Shown here: positions 34,536 to 43,933 of the stretch, one piece after another
Layout of the letters: every line of letters begins with the position of its first letter
Numbering within the stretch: the first letter of the stretch is position 1
Assembly: GCA_963771705.1 (NCBI GenBank)
Contig: CAVYUP010000002.1
Location: 330,435-394,434, forward strand
Direction of reading: 5' to 3'
Source of the DNA: DATFVA01 sp963771705
GTDB taxonomy: Bacteria > Bacteroidota > Ignavibacteria > Ignavibacteriales > Ignavibacteriaceae
DNA: 64,000 nucleotides
The notes under the pieces: generated by a model
The model's input: the letters and a program-made list of their open reading frames with translations, nothing else
What the model was told of the DNA's origin: nothing
Databases searched by the model: none
Program-made: the position numbers and the translations under genes

Positions 34536-35754
34536 TTATAAACTTCAGGATAAATTTGATTTCGGAATATTCATTCCCTGTCTGCTGCTGTTCGGAATAG
34601 GTCTTGCGGCAATATATAGTTCAACAGTTCACCATCCTACCGCATCAGGAAATTTTGATAGACAGCTTATATGGGGGATAGGGGCCTTCATTGTTTTTTT
34701 TGTTACCTATTCAATCCCTATTAGTTCTTTCCGGATGATGGCTATTCCGCTGTATCTGCTTTCACTGGGTTTACTGATGGCAGTTTTGGTGATGGGCCGT
34801 CAGATCTCAGGTGCTAAAAGCTGGCTGGACCTGGGAAGTATAGGATTTCAGCCCTCCGAAATGGCAAAGGTTGGAACTATACTTGTCATTGCATCCTTCC
34901 TTAGCCGTAATAATACCGACATTGAGTCTTTCAAAGATATTGTCATCACTCTCATAATTGGCCTGGTTCCGGTTGGTTTGATCCTGCTTGAACCTGATAT
35001 GGGCACCGCTCTTGTATTTATAGGGATAATTCTCACAATGATCTTCTGGAAAGGAATAAGTCTTTTTGGTCTGTTCATTGTACTTAGTCCGGGATTTGTT
35101 GCATTGTCTTCTCTTTTCGGGATCTATTATTTTATCGCCGCACTCCTTTTAGTGACAGTTGCTCTGCTGCTTTTCAGAAAAGATATTTTCTTCAGCGGAT
35201 CAATCTTTGCACTTAACCTTGGAGCCGGTTTCTTTGCCGATTATGTTTATAATGTTCTCAGCCCTCACCAGCAGAATCGTATAAAATCTTTTATAGATCC
35301 TATGGCCGATCCTCTGGGTGCAGGCTATAATGCAATCCAGGCAAGGGTTGCTATTGGTTCAGGAGGTTTCTGGGGGAAAGGATTTCTTGCAGGTAACCAG
35401 ACCCAGTTGCAGTTTATACCTGAACAATGGACAGATTTTATTTACTGTGTAATTGGTGAGGAACTGGGATTTATTGGTAGTTTCATTACCTTGATGCTGT
35501 TCCTGATATTATTTATAAAAATACTTAAGATAGCCTCTTCTGCAAAGGATGAATTCTTAAGCCTTGTTACGGTCGGGATACTTGCGGTCTATTTTGTTCA
35601 CCTGATGGTAAATATAGGTATGACTGTGGGAATTATGCCTGTAATAGGTATCCCCTTGCCATTTGTTAGTTACGGCGGCAGTTCCCTGATGGTGAATATG
35701 TTTATGCTCGGTATTGTAGCTAATGTTTACCGTACTCACAAAAACTATACATAA
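34525..35754 (+). CDS. rodA: Peptidoglycan glycosyltransferase RodA (SEDS family)
   Basis: Polytopic SEDS glycan polymerase of 409 residues working with PBP2. Motifs: 'GAKSWLDLGSIGFQPSEMAKVG' (SEDS signature, about residue 92-113, quoted in part), 'EPDMGTALVF', the catalytic-region 'FIPEQWTDFIYCVIGEELGFIG', and 'GIPLPFVSYGGSSL' near the end. TTG start within the mrdA 3' end. Last gene of the elongasome run; dcd follows after a short gap with its own strong ribosome-binding site. Confidence 0.96.
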   Translation: MRIDYKLQDKFDFGIFIPCLLLFGIGLAAIYSSTVHHPTASGNFDRQLIWGIGAFIVFFVTYSIPISSFRMMAIPLYLLSLGLLMAVLVMGRQISGAKSWLDLGSIGFQPSEMAKVGTILVIASFLSRNNTDIESFKDIVITLIIGLVPVGLILLEPDMGTALVFIGIILTMIFWKGISLFGLFIVLSPGFVALSSLFGIYYFIAALLLVTVALLLFRKDIFFSGSIFALNLGAGFFADYVYNVLSPHQQNRIKSFIDPMADPLGAGYNAIQARVAIGSGGFWGKGFLAGNQTQLQFIPEQWTDFIYCVIGEELGFIGSFITLMLFLILFIKILKIASSAKDEFLSLVTVGILAVYFVHLMVNIGMTVGIMPVIGIPLPFVSYGGSSLMVNMFMLGIVANVYRTHKNYT

Positions 35755-35766
35755 ATAGGAGGATCT

Positions 35767-36303
35767 TTGATATTATCAGACAGCCGGATCCTGGAAGAAA
35801 TAAAGCAGGGTAATATAGTTATTGAACCCTATAACAGGGAAAACCTTGGAAGCAATAGTTATGATGTTCACCTGGCTAAATGGCTCGCTGTTTACGAAAG
35901 CGATATTCTTGATGCAAAGCTCCATAATAAAGTCAGGAGATTTGAAATTCCCGACAATGGATTCTTACTGCTGCCTTCAAAGTTGTATCTCGGTGTAACC
36001 GAAGAATATACAGAAACCAGGAAATATGTTCCTTTTGTTGAAGGTAAATCAAGCGTTGGAAGGCTTGGGATAGACATTCATTCTACTGCTGGAAAAGGAG
36101 ATGCAGGCTTCTGCAATACCTGGACGCTTGAAATATCTGTTAAACAGCCTGTGAGAATCTATGCAGGTATGCCGATAGGACAGATTATCTACTTTGAAAT
36201 GAAAGGTGAAGTTGAGATTCCTTATAATCTTAAAAAGAGTGCAAAATATAATGAACGCACAGAGTTTCCTGTTGAATCAATGATGTTTAAAAATTTCAAA
36301 TAA
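35767..36303 (+). CDS. dcd: dCTP deaminase
   Basis: Produces dUTP from dCTP (or dUMP in bifunctional forms) for thymidylate synthesis. 'NLGSNSYDVHLA', 'VEGKSSVGRLGIDIHSTAG', and 'GFCNTWTLEIS' carry the substrate-binding Arg/Ser and catalytic Glu in the usual order. The trimeric dUTPase-like fold and 178-residue length fit the Bacteroidota-type enzyme. The TTG start follows a strong AGGAGG (about seven bases upstream), which decides the start. Adjacent to pyrF, another pyrimidine gene. Confidence 0.92.
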   Translation: MILSDSRILEEIKQGNIVIEPYNRENLGSNSYDVHLAKWLAVYESDILDAKLHNKVRRFEIPDNGFLLLPSKLYLGVTEEYTETRKYVPFVEGKSSVGRLGIDIHSTAGKGDAGFCNTWTLEISVKQPVRIYAGMPIGQIIYFEMKGEVEIPYNLKKSAKYNERTEFPVESMMFKNFK

Positions 36304-36304
36304 A

Positions 36305-37117
36305 ATGACAGCACTTGAAAAACTTAATCTTAACAACTCAGGCGGAAAATTTATCTGCGTTGGTCTTGACACAGATATAAAAAAAATACCCCAGCATCTA
36401 AAAGAATCCCGACAGCCTTTGTATGAATTTAACAAAGCGATAATCGAAAGTACCTCTGCATCAGCAGCGGCTTATAAACTCAATTTTGCTTTTTATGAAA
36501 GTTCGGGACCTAGGGGATTCGAAGAGCTGAAAAAAACGATAGAGATAATTCCTGAAGATATCCTGATAATCGGAGACGCCAAAAGGGGCGATATCGGTAA
36601 TACTGCTAGCATGTATGCGGATTCAATTTTTAATTATTTCGGATGCGATGCTTCGACTATCAATCCTTATATGGGAATCGATTCGGTGCAGCCTTTCATT
36701 GAATTCGAAACTAAGTTGAACTTTATTCTTGCATTAACCTCTAATCCCGGTTCGGCCAGCTTTGAGAAACTGAAAATTGAAAACGGAGATTTCCTTTATC
36801 AGGAGGTTATTAAGAAAACGATTGAGTGGAATATCAGTAAAAACTGCGGGATTGTTTTCGGGGCAACTCAATCAGAAGAATTAAAAGACAATATGGAACT
36901 TATAGGTGATCTTCCTGTGCTGCTCCCTGGAGTTGGGGCGCAGGGAGGCAGTCTGGAAGAAACGGTTCGTGCTTTCGCAAAAGCAGAACGTTTGAACTTC
37001 CTGGTAAATGTCAGCAGGGGAATTATTTATAAAAGCAGCAGGTCAGATTTTTCCGAAGCGGCTGCTGAAGAATTAAACAATTTAAATACAAAAGTTAAAA
37101 AAGAACTCGGTATGTGA
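36305..37117 (+). CDS. pyrF: Orotidine 5'-phosphate decarboxylase (long, subfamily 2)
   Basis: Final step of UMP synthesis. 'FICVGLDTD' near the start and 'IIGDAKRGDIGNTASMYA' with the catalytic Asp-Lys-x-x-Asp array are diagnostic; 'LLPGVGAQGGSLEE' and 'VNVSRGIIYKS' bind phosphate. 270 residues is the longer type 2 form. The ATG lies two bases after the dcd stop; the stop overlaps a GTG-started hypothetical gene. Confidence 0.95.
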   Translation: MTALEKLNLNNSGGKFICVGLDTDIKKIPQHLKESRQPLYEFNKAIIESTSASAAAYKLNFAFYESSGPRGFEELKKTIEIIPEDILIIGDAKRGDIGNTASMYADSIFNYFGCDASTINPYMGIDSVQPFIEFETKLNFILALTSNPGSASFEKLKIENGDFLYQEVIKKTIEWNISKNCGIVFGATQSEELKDNMELIGDLPVLLPGVGAQGGSLEETVRAFAKAERLNFLVNVSRGIIYKSSRSDFSEAAAEELNNLNTKVKKELGM

Positions 37118-37602
37118 AGAAAATCCTGTTCGTAATTTTACTATTAATTTTAATATTAGTATGTTTTCTGAACATTAAACAATCCTCTTGGATAAAAGAG
37201 GGAAAAATGCAGGAATCTGCTGTACAAAAACCTCCGGAAGGTAATATTGGGGAGTCCGGTACACAGGATTATCAAACTCCCGACATCTATGAAATCAGTT
37301 CATTAAGGATTGATTCCAAGCTGCCGGATATAAGGATTATATCGGTAGACGATACAATCTACACAGACTCGACTTCCATCCAGATTACAGTTACGGTGCC
37401 CCCAAAAATTTCCGGTGCAGACATTTTTCTTTTTAATAATAATAAAAAGAAGGATATGTATAACCAGGTAAATTCAGGTGATTATATTTTCAGGAATATA
37501 TTCCTTGAGGATTCGGTTAATAACCTGGTGTTCTTATATCGTCTGGGGAGCAGGAGATCCCTACCCGCAAAACTTGTGGTAATTAAAAAACCCGGCAGGT
37601 AG
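37114..37602 (+). CDS. Unknown membrane-anchored exported protein
   Basis: 162 residues, family not recognised. GTG start overlaps the pyrF stop (GTGA). An N-terminal hydrophobic stretch 'ILFVILLLILILVCFLNI' works as signal anchor; there is no good lipobox. A polar linker rich in Pro/Gly/Gln leads to a beta-rich C-terminal domain with 'IQITVTVPPKISGADIFLF' that looks like a small immunoglobulin-like fold. Transcribed with pyrF and the DUF2851 gene, which starts four bases later. Confidence 0.6.
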   Translation: MKKILFVILLLILILVCFLNIKQSSWIKEGKMQESAVQKPPEGNIGESGTQDYQTPDIYEISSLRIDSKLPDIRIISVDDTIYTDSTSIQITVTVPPKISGADIFLFNNNKKKDMYNQVNSGDYIFRNIFLEDSVNNLVFLYRLGSRRSLPAKLVVIKKPGR

Positions 37603-37605
37603 AGT

Positions 37606-39084
37606 ATGAAACAAGAAAAAATGCTCGAGAAATTTCTTTGCGAAATTTGGAGGAAGCAGGATTTTATTAAAGAGCTTGAAACAAGCGATGGGCAGATAAT
37701 CAAAATTATCGACCCCGGTACAGAAAATAAAGAGACAGGGGGTCCTGACTTTAAACATGCAAGAATACAGATTGGTAACCTTACATATTCCGGTGATATA
37801 GAAATAGATGGCATCCATTCTGATTGGAAGGCGCATGGACATCATCTTAATAAGAAATACAACAGCGTTATCCTCCATGTGATATTTAATAGCACAAGGC
37901 GTGATTCCTTCGTTTATACACAGGACGGAAGAAAAGTACAGTCATTTCCTCTTGAACAGTTTCTTAATAGCAGTATCCGGGTGAAAATCCAGGAGGCAAT
38001 TCTTTCTGAAAGATCGGGAAGAATAAACAAGATGCCATGCGCAGAAGTTAATTCGGAAATGTCTGAAAAAGAAAAACTGGATTTTGTTTATGATTTGGGG
38101 ATCGCCCGATTCAAACAGAAGTGTGAGAGGGTTGTAAACAGACTTAAAGAACTTGTTTACCTTAAAGAGATAAATCTAAAAGAACCTGTTGTTAATTACG
38201 AACCCGACGATAATTTTTATAAAAGAGAATTTACTTCAGGAGATTTCAGCGATCCTGTTTTGTGGGAACAGATGATATATGAAGCTATGTTCGAAGCCCT
38301 TGGTTTTTCGAAGAATAAAGATATTATGCACAGACTGGCGTCGGGCGTTGATATAAATTTCCTGAAAAAATTTGAGAAATATGAAAATTTCCTCTTAAAT
38401 CTTGAGTCAATATTCTTCAATATCAGTGGTTTGATCCCGCCGATAGAGAAGATTCCTGACGAAGAAACCTCCGAATATGTGAGAAAACTGGTCGAAATAT
38501 GGTCAGAGCTGAAGAATGATTATGAAGGAAGACTATTACACCAGACACAATGGAACTTTGCAAAGCTCAGGCCTTATAATTTTCCAACGGTCAGGATTGC
38601 GGGGGGAGTTAGATTACTGTGCCAGCTTATCAGGGGAAAACTTGTTCAGTCGATTATAAAAGAATTTGAAAATTATAACGGCACAAAGCAGGTAATCGGT
38701 TCATTGAGAAACCAGTTCATTGTGAAGGGTGACGGGTTCTGGCATAATCACTATACTTTTGATCACCATACAGATATCAGGATAAATTATTTCGTGGGCG
38801 TATCGAGAGCAGATGAGATTATTATTAACGTAATTCTTCCGATTTTTTCGGTTTATTTTGAAATGTTTAATAGAAAAGACCTTGCTTCGAGGGTATTCAA
38901 AGTTTATCAGAATTACTACCAGCAGAGTGAAAACGGACTTGTATTTGAAGTTTCAGAGACCTTGAATCTTAATAATGCCTGGAAAAAAAGTGTTTTATAC
39001 CAGGGTATGATAGATCTTTTCAGAAATTATTGCAGTAAAGATAACTGCATGGAATGCACAATCGGGAAAAAAGTATTCGGCTGA
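37606..39084 (+). CDS. DUF2851 family protein
   Basis: 492 residues. The N-terminal 'EKFLCEIWRKQDFIKELETSDG' region (cited in part), 'GTENKETGGPDFKHARI' and 'SGDIEIDGIHSDWKAHGHH' match the DUF2851 family, widespread in Bacteroidota and without a known reaction. The acidic-His pattern 'GPDF...GDIE.H...W..H' is reminiscent of nuclease-like active sites, but that is only a suggestion. The C-terminus carries a 'CSKDNCMECTIG' cysteine triad typical of the family, possibly a metal site. Confidence 0.82.
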   Translation: MKQEKMLEKFLCEIWRKQDFIKELETSDGQIIKIIDPGTENKETGGPDFKHARIQIGNLTYSGDIEIDGIHSDWKAHGHHLNKKYNSVILHVIFNSTRRDSFVYTQDGRKVQSFPLEQFLNSSIRVKIQEAILSERSGRINKMPCAEVNSEMSEKEKLDFVYDLGIARFKQKCERVVNRLKELVYLKEINLKEPVVNYEPDDNFYKREFTSGDFSDPVLWEQMIYEAMFEALGFSKNKDIMHRLASGVDINFLKKFEKYENFLLNLESIFFNISGLIPPIEKIPDEETSEYVRKLVEIWSELKNDYEGRLLHQTQWNFAKLRPYNFPTVRIAGGVRLLCQLIRGKLVQSIIKEFENYNGTKQVIGSLRNQFIVKGDGFWHNHYTFDHHTDIRINYFVGVSRADEIIINVILPIFSVYFEMFNRKDLASRVFKVYQNYYQQSENGLVFEVSETLNLNNAWKKSVLYQGMIDLFRNYCSKDNCMECTIGKKVFG

Positions 39085-39097
39085 GAATTTATTAAAA

Positions 39098-39126
39098 CTT
39101 TGGTCGGATAATTCCCGACCTTTAAT
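39098..39126. terminator. Bidirectional terminator between two convergent genes
   Basis: GGTCGG (39102-39107) pairs with CCGACC (39115-39120), with TTTAATTATT on the plus side and an A-rich left flank serving the minus strand. It lies between the DUF2851 stop and the nuclease stop. Confidence 0.6.
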
Positions 39127-39709
39127 TATTCCCTGTCAGTTTCTGGATGTCATCCCGGATTTTGGCTGCTCTTTCATATTCCTCTGTTTCAATGGCCTTC
39201 CGTAGTTTATCCTGAAGAGCCGCTAGTTGAGCTTCCTTGGTTTTGGGAACTTCTTCCTCTTCATTGGGTTCGCTTTGCTTATCTTCACTTTCTGTTTCCT
39301 CTGAAGGTATAAAGGCAGCAGCTTCCATAACTGATTCAGCAACATAGATTGGTGAACGTGCCCTTACTGCAAGCGCAATAGCGTCACTCGGTCTTGCATC
39401 TACCTCATTGGTTAAACCTGAAACTTCAAGCACGATTTTCGCAAAGAAAGTATTTTCCCTCAGCTCATCGATTATTATCTCTATAATGGTTGCCCCGAGA
39501 TTATCGATCATATGCTTTAGAAGATCGTGAGTTAAAGGACGCGGAGGTTTGATTCCTTCAATCTCGAGAGCGATAGCCTGCGCTTCGAAGGCTCCTATGA
39601 TTATAGGAAGCCTCCTGGAAGCACCAACTTCTCGCAATAGAATGGCATAAGCACCGCCGGTTGACGGACTTGACGATAATCCCAATATTTCACACTGTAC
39701 CTTTTGCAC
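39122..39709 (-). CDS. Bifunctional nuclease (DUF151) with a C-terminal UvrB/C-type motif
   Basis: 195 residues. The N-terminal two thirds match the bifunctional nuclease family: 'LPIIIGAFEAQAIALEIEG', 'RPLTHDLLKHMIDNLGA' and 'DARPSDAIALAVRARSPIYV'. The last about 40 residues form a UVR motif, 'LQDKLRKAIETEEYERAAKIRDDI' (shown in part), a coiled hairpin used for protein contacts. Members can cut DNA and RNA, but the cell role is unclear. It lies 15 bases after etfA and is probably the last gene of that transcript. Confidence 0.87.
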   Translation of the reverse strand: MQKVQCEILGLSSSPSTGGAYAILLREVGASRRLPIIIGAFEAQAIALEIEGIKPPRPLTHDLLKHMIDNLGATIIEIIIDELRENTFFAKIVLEVSGLTNEVDARPSDAIALAVRARSPIYVAESVMEAAAFIPSEETESEDKQSEPNEEEEVPKTKEAQLAALQDKLRKAIETEEYERAAKIRDDIQKLTGNN

Positions 39710-39724
39710 TTTAACTCCTGATTC

Positions 39725-40696
39725 CTATGATTTTACTTTTTTAATCTCCTCGGTCAGAGCTGGAAGAATCTCAAATACATCACCCGCTATTCCGTAATCA
39801 GCTACATTAAATATTGGAGCATCTTTATCTTTATTTATAGCGACTATGTATTTTGAGGAACTCATACCTGCAAGGTGCTGTATAGCACCCGAAATACCGC
39901 ATGCCACATAAAGAGAGGGTGATACTGTCTTACCTGTCTGACCAACCTGCTCCCTATGATCTCTCCAGCCGGCATCTACAACCGCCCGTGAGGCTCCTAC
40001 TGCGGCACCAAGAACATCAGCAAGTTCTTCCACCAGGTGGAAATTATCTGCTGATTTTAAGCCTCTTCCTCCGGATACTATTATATCGGCCTCTGCAACA
40101 TCCAGCTTACCTTCTGATTTTTTAATTTCAGTTACCCGGGTCTTTAAATCAGGATTATCTGCATTCCTGGTTTCAACGTCTGCAGAACCATTTTCATCTT
40201 TTACTTCAGCTTTGAAGACATTGGGCCTCAAAACAAAAACCTTTATATCAGTATTAAGCTTTACATCTATCAGAGCTTTCCCTGCATATACAGGTCTGGT
40301 AGCTATAACATCTCCGGAAGATGCATCGAGACTGACACAATCCATCAGTGATCCTGCATTGAGTCTGCCGCTGAGATGTGGTGCAAGGTCCTTGCCGAGA
40401 GCGGTTCCGGAAATTACTATAAAGGAAATCCCGTTCTCTTTAACATAATCGGATATTATTTTAGTATAAGCTGAAGTAGAATAATTACTAAGCTGCTCAT
40501 TCTTGAAGAGAATAAGTTTTTTAATTCCGTATTTTCCTGCCTCAGAAATATTCTCAATTTCATTCCCGATAACAAGACACTCTGCTTCGAGATTTAATTC
40601 TCCGGCAAGCCGGGATGCTGTGCTGATTACTTCATAAGCGGATCTTTTAAGTTTATTATCTCTTTGTTCTAGAATTGCAAGAATTTTATTTGCCAT
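39725..40696 (-). CDS. etfA: Electron transfer flavoprotein, alpha subunit
   Basis: FAD-binding subunit; with EtfB it carries electrons from acyl-CoA and related dehydrogenases to the quinone pool. The N-terminal domain is followed by the conserved C-terminal FAD domain: 'VSGGRGLKSADNFHLVEELA', 'GASRAVVDAGWRDHREQVGQTGKTVSPSLYVACGISGAIQH' (present as adjoining segments) and 'INKDKDAPIFNVADYGI'. 323 residues is standard. It lies 13 bases downstream of etfB. Confidence 0.95.
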   Translation of the reverse strand: MANKILAILEQRDNKLKRSAYEVISTASRLAGELNLEAECLVIGNEIENISEAGKYGIKKLILFKNEQLSNYSTSAYTKIISDYVKENGISFIVISGTALGKDLAPHLSGRLNAGSLMDCVSLDASSGDVIATRPVYAGKALIDVKLNTDIKVFVLRPNVFKAEVKDENGSADVETRNADNPDLKTRVTEIKKSEGKLDVAEADIIVSGGRGLKSADNFHLVEELADVLGAAVGASRAVVDAGWRDHREQVGQTGKTVSPSLYVACGISGAIQHLAGMSSSKYIVAINKDKDAPIFNVADYGIAGDVFEILPALTEEIKKVKS

Positions 40697-40709
40697 TTTT
40701 AATTAACTC

Positions 40710-41462
40710 CTATATAACTTTTGCTTCTTCCCTTAATAACCTGACTAATTCAGGCACTGCTGATTTATCTGTTCCAAGAATCCTTCCCGGCTGCTTTTCC
40801 GGAGGTTTTTTCATATTCAATACTTCAGAGTACTGATCGGTAGCAGCTGCCGGCTTCTCTTCGATAGTTTTTTTCTTCGAAGCCATGATCCCTTTAAGGG
40901 AAGCGTACCTTGGTTCATTCAGTCCCTTTTGTGCACCGATTATCACGGGAAGCTCAGAAACAACCACTTCTTTTCCGCCTTCAATCTCCCTTTCGGCGGT
41001 AACCTTATTGCCTTCAATGTTAAGCGAAACAACAACTGTTATACAGGAAAATCCTGTTAATTCTGCAGTAAGCTGAGGAACTGTGGAATTGTCATAGTCA
41101 ACCGACTGCTTTCCGCAGAATACAATTTCATATCCACCCGATTTAATCTCATCAGCCAGTGCTTTAGCTATTCCCATGGAATCTCTTCTGTTATCATCCT
41201 TAAGCAGTATACCTTTATCAACTCCCATAGCAAGGGCCTTCCTGATAGTCTCCTTGTTTGCGTCGCTTCCGACACTGATAACTGTAACCTCAGAATCCCC
41301 CCCTGACTTTTCTTTCAATTTCAGCGCTTCTTCAATTGCAAACTCATCGTATGGATTAACTATATATACAACTCCCGATGGATCTATAGTTTTCTGATCT
41401 GCCCCTACTTTAACCTTTGTAGCAGTGTCCGGCACATGACTCACGCATACTGCTATTTTCAT
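40710..41462 (-). CDS. etfB: Electron transfer flavoprotein, beta subunit
   Basis: AMP-binding subunit of the ETF heterodimer, 250 residues. 'NPYDEFAIEEALKLKE' and 'GADTNK/GSDANKETIRKALAMG' are the characteristic patterns (the second is seen here as 'GSDANKETIRKALAMG'); 'FCGKQSVDYDNSTVPQLTAE' follows. The start ATG has GGAGG six bases upstream. First gene of etfB-etfA-nuclease, with a well-formed promoter in the divergent spacer toward clpS. Confidence 0.95.
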   Translation of the reverse strand: MKIAVCVSHVPDTATKVKVGADQKTIDPSGVVYIVNPYDEFAIEEALKLKEKSGGDSEVTVISVGSDANKETIRKALAMGVDKGILLKDDNRRDSMGIAKALADEIKSGGYEIVFCGKQSVDYDNSTVPQLTAELTGFSCITVVVSLNIEGNKVTAEREIEGGKEVVVSELPVIIGAQKGLNEPRYASLKGIMASKKKTIEEKPAAATDQYSEVLNMKKPPEKQPGRILGTDKSAVPELVRLLREEAKVI

Positions 41463-41498
41463 TTAACCTCCATTATTTAAGTTAATTTTAGATAAAAA

Positions 41499-41527
41499 AA
41501 TATAAACATACCCTCCTATAAAATCAA
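41499..41527 (-). promoter_or_regulatory. Sigma-70-type promoter candidate for etfB-etfA
   Basis: On the minus strand: TTGATT (41527-41522), 17-base spacer, TATATT (41504-41499). The -10 is the same as before pyrG and typA. Transcription would begin about 30 bases before the etfB ATG. Confidence 0.5.
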
Positions 41528-41629
41528 ACCCGGGAAGTAACGGGTATCAATTCTCTTCTTATTTATATTTTTACGTTGCCTGTTAATAATTTCATTTAAT
41601 ATTTATCATTTATTTCATAATTTTGATTT

Positions 41630-41920
41630 ATGGAATTGAAACCCGATAAACAAACCAGGTTAGATGTACTTGAGGATGAAGAAGTAAGTATAGGGATCTC
41701 AAGTAAGGTCGTTCTATACAACGACGACTGGCATACCTTCGATGAAGTCATATTCCAGCTTGTCAAAGCAATCAGGTGTACCTATGAAAAGGCCAGGGGA
41801 TATGCTTTTGAAGTTCATGTTAAGGGAAAATGCATTGTTTATACGGGGGATATGAAAAACTGCCTTAAAGTATCTTCAGTCCTCGAAGAAATAGCTCTCA
41901 GCACTCAGATTATCACCTGA
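41630..41920 (+). CDS. clpS: ATP-dependent Clp protease adaptor ClpS
   Basis: 96-residue adaptor delivering N-degron substrates to ClpA/ClpC. The core 'VVLYNDDWHTFDEVIFQLV' is the diagnostic segment with the Asn-Asp-Asp/Glu substrate-binding residues, followed by 'AFEVHVKGKCIVYTGD' where the family's conserved His lies. Length and order are normal. No clp chaperone gene is in the window. Confidence 0.93.
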   Translation: MELKPDKQTRLDVLEDEEVSIGISSKVVLYNDDWHTFDEVIFQLVKAIRCTYEKARGYAFEVHVKGKCIVYTGDMKNCLKVSSVLEEIALSTQIIT

Positions 41921-41947
41921 TACCTGTTCTGTAACCTGTTAAATTCA

Positions 41948-41976
41948 TTGTAAAAGCTTCCTTTTATCCATATATT
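41948..41976 (+). promoter_or_regulatory. typA: Sigma-70-type promoter candidate for typA
   Basis: TTGTAA (41948-41953), 17 bases, TATATT (41971-41976). Both hexamers are identical to those before pyrG. The expected transcription start is about 25 bases before the ATG at 42009, which is preceded by GAAAGGA. Confidence 0.5.
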
Positions 41977-42008
41977 TCCTTTCTAATTTTTAAAAAAGAA
42001 AGGATACG

Positions 42009-43853
42009 ATGAGCAGTCACAGAGATGACTTGAGGAATATTGCGATAATAGCGCACGTTGATCATGGAAAAACTACTTTAGTTGATCACCTCTTAAAACA
42101 GACAGGGGCTTTCCGTCAGAATCAGCAGGTTGAGAAAAGGGTAATGGACTCAAATGCCCTTGAGAAGGAAAGAGGAATAACTATTCTGGCTAAAAACCTC
42201 AGTATTCATTATAAGAACTGTAAAATAAATATTATTGATACACCGGGACACGCTGACTTCGGAGGCGAAGTTGAGAGAACATTGAGGATGGTTGATGGTG
42301 TATTGCTGCTGGTGGACGCCGCAGAGGGCCCTTTGCCGCAGACGAAGTTTGTATTGAAAAAATCGCTTGATCTGGGACTGAAACCTATCGTTGTCATCAA
42401 TAAGATCGATAGGAAAGATGCCCGCCCAAATGATGTTCTAAATGAGGTCTTTGATCTTTTTGTAAGTCTGGGTGCTTCCGATGAACAGCTTGATTTCCCT
42501 TATATTTATACTATTGCTAAACAGGGAATTGCCAAAATTAATCTTGAGGATGAGAGTGATAATCTTCTGCCGCTTCTGGATGTGATTATTAAAAAAGTCC
42601 CGTTACCGGAGGCTGATCCCGAAGCTCCATTTCAAATGCTGATTTCTGCTATTGATTACAATGATTACTTGGGACGTATTGGGATAGGCAGAGTACATAA
42701 AGGAGTGCTGAGAATAGGCGATAATATGATCCTGATTTCAAAGACAGGAGAAAAAACTGAGGCGAGAATAACAAAGCTTTATTCTTTCGAAAGTATCAAA
42801 AGAATTGAAACAAATGAGCTTACTTCTGGGGATATCGGCGGGATAGCCGGACTTGAAGATGTTGATATAGGCGATACTATTGCCAGTCCTAAACATCCGG
42901 AACCATTACCTTTTGTTGCAATAGATGAACCTACTATAACTATGAATTTTATGGTTAACAATTCTCCTTTCGCCGGACAGGAAGGAAAATATGTTACCAC
43001 CAGGAACATTAGTGAGAGACTTTCTAAAGAGTTGAAATCTAATGTAAGTCTTCGGGTGGAAATGACCGATTCTCCTGACGTATTCAAAGTAAGCGGAAGG
43101 GGAGAGCTTCACCTTTCTATTCTTATCGAAAATATGAGACGCGAAAATTATGAACTGCAGGTAACCCGGCCTGAGGTGATCTTAAAAAAAATCGCTGATG
43201 TTCTCTGCGAGCCGATGGAACATGTAATTATTGATGTGCCTGATGAGTTTGTCGGTACGGTTATAGAAAAACTGGGAAAACGTAAGGGTGAGATGAAGAA
43301 CATGCTTACATTTAATGATAATACCCGGGTGGAATTCATAATACCTTCAAGAGGCTTAATCGGTTACAGATCTGAGTTTATGACCGATACAAAAGGAACA
43401 GGTATTCTTCATCATAACTTTAACGGATATGAACCTTATAAAGGGGATATCGTTCACCGTCAGAGAGGGGCTTTGGTCGCAATGGAAACAGGAACCTCCT
43501 CAGCATATTCTATGTTTAAGCTGCAGGAAAGGTCTGTTTTTTTTATTGAACCGGGTACGAGGGTTTACGAAGGGATGGTCGTAGGAGAGAACTCGAGGAA
43601 TAACGATATGCATGTGAATGTAACTAAAACTAAACAGCTTTCAAACATGCGTGCTTCGGGCGCTGATGAGGCGATAAGGCTGGAACCGCCTACCATCCTT
43701 ACCCTTGAGCAGGCTATAGAATGGATAACCGACGATGAATATGTGGAAGTTACACCGTCAAGTATCAGGATACGAAAGAGATATCTTACTGATATGGATC
43801 GAAAAAATGCAAGACTGGCTGAGAAACAGAAAGCAGCAGCTGACGCAGTTTAG
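42009..43853 (+). CDS. typA: Ribosome-associated GTPase TypA/BipA
   Basis: Translational GTPase with 614 residues: G1 'AHVDHGKTTLVDHLL', G3 'DTPGHADFGGEVERTL', G4 'NKIDR', then EF-G-like domains II, III and V, and the BipA-specific C-terminal domain ('RSEFMTDTKGTGILHHNF', 'SNMRASGADEAI'). It binds 70S ribosomes under stress and helps 50S assembly. The gene has its own promoter and a strong terminator. Confidence 0.97.
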   Translation: MSSHRDDLRNIAIIAHVDHGKTTLVDHLLKQTGAFRQNQQVEKRVMDSNALEKERGITILAKNLSIHYKNCKINIIDTPGHADFGGEVERTLRMVDGVLLLVDAAEGPLPQTKFVLKKSLDLGLKPIVVINKIDRKDARPNDVLNEVFDLFVSLGASDEQLDFPYIYTIAKQGIAKINLEDESDNLLPLLDVIIKKVPLPEADPEAPFQMLISAIDYNDYLGRIGIGRVHKGVLRIGDNMILISKTGEKTEARITKLYSFESIKRIETNELTSGDIGGIAGLEDVDIGDTIASPKHPEPLPFVAIDEPTITMNFMVNNSPFAGQEGKYVTTRNISERLSKELKSNVSLRVEMTDSPDVFKVSGRGELHLSILIENMRRENYELQVTRPEVILKKIADVLCEPMEHVIIDVPDEFVGTVIEKLGKRKGEMKNMLTFNDNTRVEFIIPSRGLIGYRSEFMTDTKGTGILHHNFNGYEPYKGDIVHRQRGALVAMETGTSSAYSMFKLQERSVFFIEPGTRVYEGMVVGENSRNNDMHVNVTKTKQLSNMRASGADEAIRLEPPTILTLEQAIEWITDDEYVEVTPSSIRIRKRYLTDMDRKNARLAEKQKAAADAV

Positions 43854-43864
43854 ATAATAAATAA

Positions 43865-43893
43865 AAGACGCCCCTCAAAGGCGTCTTTTTTTA
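43865..43893 (+). terminator. Rho-independent terminator of typA
   Basis: AAGACGCC (43865-43872), seven-base loop, GGCGTCTT (43880-43887), followed by a T run. Confidence 0.85.
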
Positions 43894-43933
43894 TTTGAAA
43901 TATTAATTACTAAAATTAAAAAGGAGAGTCTTT